This document shows positions 21,556 through 25,632 of a stretch of 25,632 bases of DNA, piece after piece. Both the position numbers and the translations under genes were made by a program. Position 1 is the first letter of the stretch. Each line of letters opens with the position of its first letter. A model generated the notes under the pieces. The model was given only the letters and a program-made list of their open reading frames with translations, was not told the origin of the DNA and ran no database searches. Location of the stretch: positions 1-25,632 of the forward strand of contig CAZXWJ010000037.1 in NCBI GenBank assembly GCA_964644375.1, in the 5' to 3' direction. The DNA comes from CAYNYM01 sp964644375. Lineage in GTDB: Bacteria; Desulfobacterota; DSM-4660; Desulfatiglandales; HGW-15.

Positions 21556-24500
21556 ATGGATGATCCCGGGGCAACGAACGACTCTCTAAGTCACAGCCCA
21601 AATGCCCGCCTGCCGTTCTCACCGAAGCAGTTCCTGAAGATGCGGCGGCCGGAGCGGTTCTCGGATACGGTGTCCAGCGCCGTGCCAGCGTTGGACCGCG
21701 CGATGCTTGAGTACCATCTCGATACGCTGACAAGCCGCAACGAAGAGCTGCTATTCGAAGAGTTTGCCAAGGCACTGCTCCAACGGACGGTGTGCCCAAA
21801 TCTACTGCCGCATACAGGCCCCAGTGGAGGCGGCGACAGCAAAGTTGACTCGGAAACCTATCCGGTGGCTCCATCACTCGCATTGTCCTGGTATGTGGGA
21901 GAGCCTGACAAAGCGTCTACGGAACGCTGGGCGTTCGCTTTTAGCGCCAAGGGGGATTGGCGGCCGAAGGTTCGGTCCGATGTCGGCAAGGTAGTTTCTA
22001 CGCAACGCGGGTACTCGAAGGCGTTCTTCGTAAGCAACCAGTTCATTCGCGATAAAGTCCGGGCCGAAGTTGAAGACTCTCTCGCGAGGGAGCATAGTAT
22101 CGATGTCCGAATATTCGACCGCACGTGGATTCTGGATCAGGTTTTTGACAACAATCTTGAGTTGATCGCCGTTGACCAGCTTCAGATTAGGACGGAACTC
22201 CGGCGACAGGAACGCAAGGGTCCGCGCGATACAGAGCGCCAACAGGAATTCGATGCAGTAGAAGCGGCGATCACTTCGACGATCCAAGAGGCACGTCAAT
22301 CACCCGCTCTGGTTGACAATGGCCTCCTGTCAGCCGACTTGGCTAGATGCATGGAGCGACCCCGTCAAGATGTCGAGGGTTTGTACGCGAGAGCCGAGCG
22401 TCTGGCGAATGAATACGGCACCGCACACCAGCAGTTGCTCTGCGCCTACGAGCGCGCCTGGACATCGTACTGGTGGTACGAGGACTACAACTCCTTCCTT
22501 CAGCAATACAATGAGGTTGAACGCCGAGCGCAGGGGAGTCAGAACCCGTACGAGTTGGAACTCTGGTCCAATCTATTTTCGTGCCTTCACGTGATCGCCC
22601 AATCGCAGGCCTCCGCAGATCAAGTTGACACTAAGCCGCCAGCGCAGCTGTTGCTTGAATCGCTTCTAACGGTTGCACAGCAAGATGACCGCCCCAGCGC
22701 ATCCCTGCACGCGCAGAGTCTGGCCGTGCAGGTGCAACTGCTCACAGCGAAGCCGGGTGAGCATGATGATCTGCTTGGCCGCCTTGCGGATGTTGTGCAG
22801 AAGGCAAAGGGGCTGATCGGATATCCGTTTGAACCGCTTTCGAAGATCGTGACCGAAATTGGTGCCATATTCGGCGAGCTTCCGGGATACCAGAGATTGT
22901 TCGAAGAGACTGTCGCGGCCTCCACGCGGCGGGCAGGTGACGTATCTGGAGCGCGCATGATGCTGCGACGGGGCACGCAGCAGTTGGATTCTGGGCATGC
23001 GTATGACGCCATCCGCATGTTCGGGCGAGTCATGGGAAAACTGTTCAAGCACGAGAGTCGAGAGGACGCGGTGCATGCGCTCTACCTCTGCTCACATGCC
23101 TATGAACGGGTGGGATTGCTATGGGCAGCGCGAGGAACGGCTCTCGCTGCCGCAAGCATAGCTACAAATGAATACTGGACCTACGAAAGCCTTACACCCC
23201 AACAGGCGGCCTGCTACAACCGCATCAAGTGGATGGAACTTCGGCTTGGGCGGTTGGGCCCAATGCTTGCGTGGCACGAGCTCGATCATGTGATTCGCAG
23301 AGCGCTGAACGATCGCGGATGCACGATCAAGTGGGTGACACAGGACGACATGTTCGATCCGATTACGGGGATGTTGCTGCTCAAGGCCGATCTGGAAACG
23401 CTTCGAGATTTGACTCGCCTGCCTGAAGTACTTGACTCCACGGGGCTTCCGATGTCTGCGGTCGCATTGATGTTTGCGCTTGGTCACGAGGATGAGGTGC
23501 CGTCATCACTAATAGACGAAGAAGACAGACGCAAGTTCTTCAGAATGTGGAGAGACCAACCCGCAAAGGGTGATCTTCCGCCGGCACCCAAGATTGATCT
23601 CACGCAGACCATTCGGTTCGAATCCTCTATTGCGGGATGCAGGATCGATGTGACCTGTCGGAACGAGTCTCCCTGCATTGAGCTTGGCGAATCATTGTTG
23701 GCATGCATAGAGGCGCTGCTGGCAACCGCCATGAGTGACCGCATCATCGCTCGTGAACCGTCAGTCAAGGTTAAGATCAAGATAGGGGAGTTCGCCGAAC
23801 CACCATTTGTATTTGATACTGGAGATGTCGATGGTCGGCCGTCTATCGAAATCCGATCTCGTCCGTTCTCGCCTCACAAGCTGAGCATTGATGAGCAAAC
23901 GCAGCTGAAGAACCGCCTATTCGAAGTGATGGCTCATATCCTCGCCAGAGCGTTTCTGCTTCAGGATACGGAGGTTCTGTTGGCTAGACTCTTTCGTGAC
24001 GATCTGGCACCTCAACGTGCCCTCGACTTCACCACGTCCTTCGTCGTGGTGGGCAATGTGCTGGGCCACGACGCCAAGACGAACTTGGACCAGTGGATTG
24101 ATCCGAAGGGCACGAACTACCCGCTGCTTCGGACGGAAGTGTGGGACAAGGTGGATCGAGAAGCGAATCCGCACGAGCAGCATACGACAGAGCTGAAGCC
24201 CGCTCCCGCCGACAGCGAAGTACCACCGGAAATGGGTGATCTGGATCATGTGACACACCGCGAGATTCAGACCGTATCCCTGATCCGAGAGGCGATCTGG
24301 AATGAGGCCGAATGGCGTGGAGTGGTGTTTGCCACCGCCCCCGATCCCTCGGTGCCTCCGATCCTTGCACTGCTATTCAAGAACGCCGATGCGGGCTTGA
24401 AGATATTCAGGGGATGGCACGACGAATTTGGCGACGTCGATGAAGGTGATAGGCTACGGATAGCGATATTTCGCAATATCCGTCGAGACAAACCGCACTG

Positions 24501-24870
24501 GTATCGCATCGTGATCGGGAATGATCCAGCGTCCGATTTGGTCGCAGATGGGGTGAAGAACATCGTGATGGTGTCGCGCATTCACACGATGAATCCTGAT
24601 TCGAGCGAGAATCTGGAGCGTTTCATTGCCGCTTACGAGAAGGCCGGAGAGTACATTCTTAGCCAGGCGAAGCTGGACGGCGGCCAGATTCACTTGACGG
24701 CAACAAACGAGATTCGCAAGAAGCGAATCGTCATCAGAGAGGCGTGGGAGGTCGGGCCGCACGAACCGGACAGTGTCGGGATCAGGTTAGACGACGATCC
24801 GATCATACCTCAAGGCGTTCAAGACCCGCCGGTAGTGAGAACGCTCGAACGGATCAGGCAAGCTCGATGA
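21556..24870 (+). CDS. Large protein with N-terminal restriction-endonuclease-like domain
   Basis: A 1104-residue protein that I cannot name. The N-terminus (about 55-205) resembles a PD-(D/E)XK nuclease: RNEELLFEEFAKALL, then SGGGDSKVD, then WAFAFSAKGDWRPKV, then a conserved tail KAFFVSNQFIRDKVRAEVED and VRIFDRTWILDQVF. The D...SAK spacing is Mrr-like, with Ser where Glu or Gln is usual. The middle (about 230-660) is helical and TPR-like; residues 690-1100 look alpha/beta and unfamiliar. No P-loop ATPase is evident. GC is high (near 57-58 percent), unlike the flanking AT-rich cassettes. The start has GGAG seven bases upstream and follows attC 4 by 16 bases; the stop is 15 bases before attC 5. 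A DNA-targeting defence role is inferred. Confidence 0.78.
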   Translation: MDDPGATNDSLSHSPNARLPFSPKQFLKMRRPERFSDTVSSAVPALDRAMLEYHLDTLTSRNEELLFEEFAKALLQRTVCPNLLPHTGPSGGGDSKVDSETYPVAPSLALSWYVGEPDKASTERWAFAFSAKGDWRPKVRSDVGKVVSTQRGYSKAFFVSNQFIRDKVRAEVEDSLAREHSIDVRIFDRTWILDQVFDNNLELIAVDQLQIRTELRRQERKGPRDTERQQEFDAVEAAITSTIQEARQSPALVDNGLLSADLARCMERPRQDVEGLYARAERLANEYGTAHQQLLCAYERAWTSYWWYEDYNSFLQQYNEVERRAQGSQNPYELELWSNLFSCLHVIAQSQASADQVDTKPPAQLLLESLLTVAQQDDRPSASLHAQSLAVQVQLLTAKPGEHDDLLGRLADVVQKAKGLIGYPFEPLSKIVTEIGAIFGELPGYQRLFEETVAASTRRAGDVSGARMMLRRGTQQLDSGHAYDAIRMFGRVMGKLFKHESREDAVHALYLCSHAYERVGLLWAARGTALAAASIATNEYWTYESLTPQQAACYNRIKWMELRLGRLGPMLAWHELDHVIRRALNDRGCTIKWVTQDDMFDPITGMLLLKADLETLRDLTRLPEVLDSTGLPMSAVALMFALGHEDEVPSSLIDEEDRRKFFRMWRDQPAKGDLPPAPKIDLTQTIRFESSIAGCRIDVTCRNESPCIELGESLLACIEALLATAMSDRIIAREPSVKVKIKIGEFAEPPFVFDTGDVDGRPSIEIRSRPFSPHKLSIDEQTQLKNRLFEVMAHILARAFLLQDTEVLLARLFRDDLAPQRALDFTTSFVVVGNVLGHDAKTNLDQWIDPKGTNYPLLRTEVWDKVDREANPHEQHTTELKPAPADSEVPPEMGDLDHVTHREIQTVSLIREAIWNEAEWRGVVFATAPDPSVPPILALLFKNADAGLKIFRGWHDEFGDVDEGDRLRIAIFRNIRRDKPHWYRIVIGNDPASDLVADGVKNIVMVSRIHTMNPDSSENLERFIAAYEKAGEYILSQAKLDGGQIHLTATNEIRKKRIVIREAWEVGPHEPDSVGIRLDDDPIIPQGVQDPPVVRTLERIRQAR

Positions 24871-24884
24871 TCTACAGCTATGCT

Positions 24885-24944
24885 GGCCAACAACAGCATG
24901 CAGCGGACGTCGCTGCGCGCCGCCGTTGATGCTGGACGTTATAA
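24885..24944 (+). repeat. attC: Integron attC site 5
   Basis: A 60-base site. Left box GGCCAAC (24885-24891); CAGCAT (24894-24899) pairs with ATGCTG (24929-24934), and inner GC-rich arms continue the stem with unpaired bases; right box GTTATAA (24938-24944). It lies 15 bases after the stop of the large gene and directly before the next start. Confidence 0.8.
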
Positions 24945-24959
24945 GTGGAGCAATATGCC

Positions 24960-25349
24960 GTGGATATCGATATTGAAAAATTTAAACAAGATATTGAAAC
25001 TTGGGCCAACACTATTCCTTATGGTATGGCCTTGTTTCTATTTGGTTCATACTTAAAGGGGAAGCCAGATCCTAGTGACATAGACATCGCTATAATTTTC
25101 ACAGAAAGCCTTTCCCGTAGTGAAATTGAAAATATCATTTATGATCATCATGCATCTTGGGAAGTCGAATTAAAGAAAATAACCGACCTCCCCATCCACC
25201 TTCAGATTTGTAATCCTGGATATTCTGTAAAAATACTAGAATATCTGAAGAAGGGGCCAATGATTCGTCTATGTGTTTCGGAGGCACAAGAAAACGATGA
25301 CGGAGACTTCTTAAAAAGCCTTGATGTTTTATTGAATACGAGAGAGTAG
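24960..25349 (+). CDS. MNT-type nucleotidyltransferase
   Basis: A protein of about 129 residues with the minimal nucleotidyltransferase motif: LFLFGSYLKGKPDPSDIDIAI, i.e. GS followed by DxD (the metal ligands), in the N-terminal half. MntA-like proteins of this size act as antitoxins by adding AMP units to a HEPN toxin. No HEPN gene is adjacent in the window; the Abi_C protein two cassettes away is the nearest candidate of a similar class, but a link is speculative. The start is probably GTG 24960 (GGAG nine bases upstream); GTG 24945 directly after the attC right box is the alternative. A one-gene cassette. Confidence 0.78.
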   Translation: MDIDIEKFKQDIETWANTIPYGMALFLFGSYLKGKPDPSDIDIAIIFTESLSRSEIENIIYDHHASWEVELKKITDLPIHLQICNPGYSVKILEYLKKGPMIRLCVSEAQENDDGDFLKSLDVLLNTRE

Positions 25350-25486
25350 CTTTGTCCAATGGCATAAAAAAAAGGATTCGTATAGCCTAATTATTAAGCC
25401 TAATACCAACTTGGCATCCAAGGTCGAAAGTCATGATGGCAAATTTGAACCATTTGCAATGATAGTGTATGCCCATAAATGCACCC
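25350..25486. other. Spacer after the nucleotidyltransferase gene
   Basis: No gene is seen. A hairpin GCAAAT-TTGAACC-ATTTGC lies at about 25439-25457. It is longer than the gene-to-attC distances elsewhere in the array, so a lost or decayed piece is possible. Confidence 0.4.
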
Positions 25487-25528
25487 TTATAACAACCCCA
25501 GACTAGCTGGATATACGGGGCGTTACGG
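25487..25528 (+). repeat. attC: Possible integron attC site 6
   Basis: TTATAAC (25487-25493) then CCCC, and GGGG then C and GTTACGG (25522-25528), with an inner CCAG/CTGG hairpin. The outer ends look like attC (ATAACAA and GGGCGTTA), but at 42 bases it is shorter than typical sites and the stem is poor. It may be decayed. Confidence 0.45.
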
Positions 25529-25548
25529 TGTATAGGTTTCTGCTATTA

Positions 25549-25623
25549 ATGGAAAGAATCGAAGAACCAAAAATATTTAAGGTTAGCGGACGTAGTTTTC
25601 AATCTTATGAAATTAAAGACTAA
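25549..25623 (+). CDS. Short open frame after attC 6
   Basis: ATG 25549 opens 24 codons (MERIEEPKIFKVSGRSFQSY, then EIKD) to TAA 25621. It is the first frame after the possible sixth attC site, as expected for a further cassette, but it is very short and lacks a clear ribosome site. It may be a small protein or a chance frame. Confidence 0.25.
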   Translation: MERIEEPKIFKVSGRSFQSYEIKD

Positions 25624-25632
25624 TGCAAGCAA

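Overview
The first half of the window looks like the chromosome of a sulfate-reducing deltaproteobacterium (Desulfobacterota). It opens inside dsrB, followed by dsrD, the diagnostic dissimilatory sulfite reductase genes. It also carries selA, a MEP-pathway gene (ispF), gmhA, cysS, two FmdB-type zinc-ribbon genes and the relic of a PEP-CTERM exported protein. No tools were used: family calls rest on motifs read by eye.

Layout. 1-876: end of the dsrAB-dsrD operon with a strong intrinsic terminator. 892-2147: a TPR protein coupled to a YkgJ-like cysteine-cluster protein. 2153-5139 (minus): two coupled SRB-type conserved genes, a small acidic protein and an FmdB protein. 5396-9522 (minus): gmhA, an unrecognised conserved gene, fmdB, ispF and cysS, with a good sigma-70 promoter ahead of gmhA. 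9942-11357 (minus): selA. 11458-12077: tRNA-His, tRNA-Gln and tRNA-Glu, each with its own promoter or terminator signals. 12349-14160: a decayed zone with a lipoprotein gene, a degenerate copy of the tRNA-Glu 3' end, a frameshifted PEP-CTERM gene and a tiny membrane ORF.

The second half (about 14.4 kb to the end) is different: all credible genes lie on the plus strand, composition changes sharply from gene to gene, and the gaps after the genes hold folded elements with the anatomy of integron attC sites (AAC ... imperfect hairpin with unpaired bases on one arm ... GTT). I find five convincing sites and one weaker one. I read this as an integron gene-cassette array whose integrase is outside the window or absent (a CALIN). 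The cargo is rich in likely anti-phage functions: a DUF262/HNH GmrSD-like protein, an Abi_C abortive-infection protein, a dGTPase-family HD phosphohydrolase, a 1104-residue protein with an N-terminal restriction-endonuclease-like domain, and an MNT-type nucleotidyltransferase. It also includes a duplicated-fold membrane protein, a lipoprotein and a zinc-ribbon membrane protein.

Two of these genes (DUF262 and dGTPase) share a roughly 100-bp upstream element that ends in a TTATACAG-N-CTGTATAA palindrome, suggesting common regulation. The cassette array is the most interesting part of the window.
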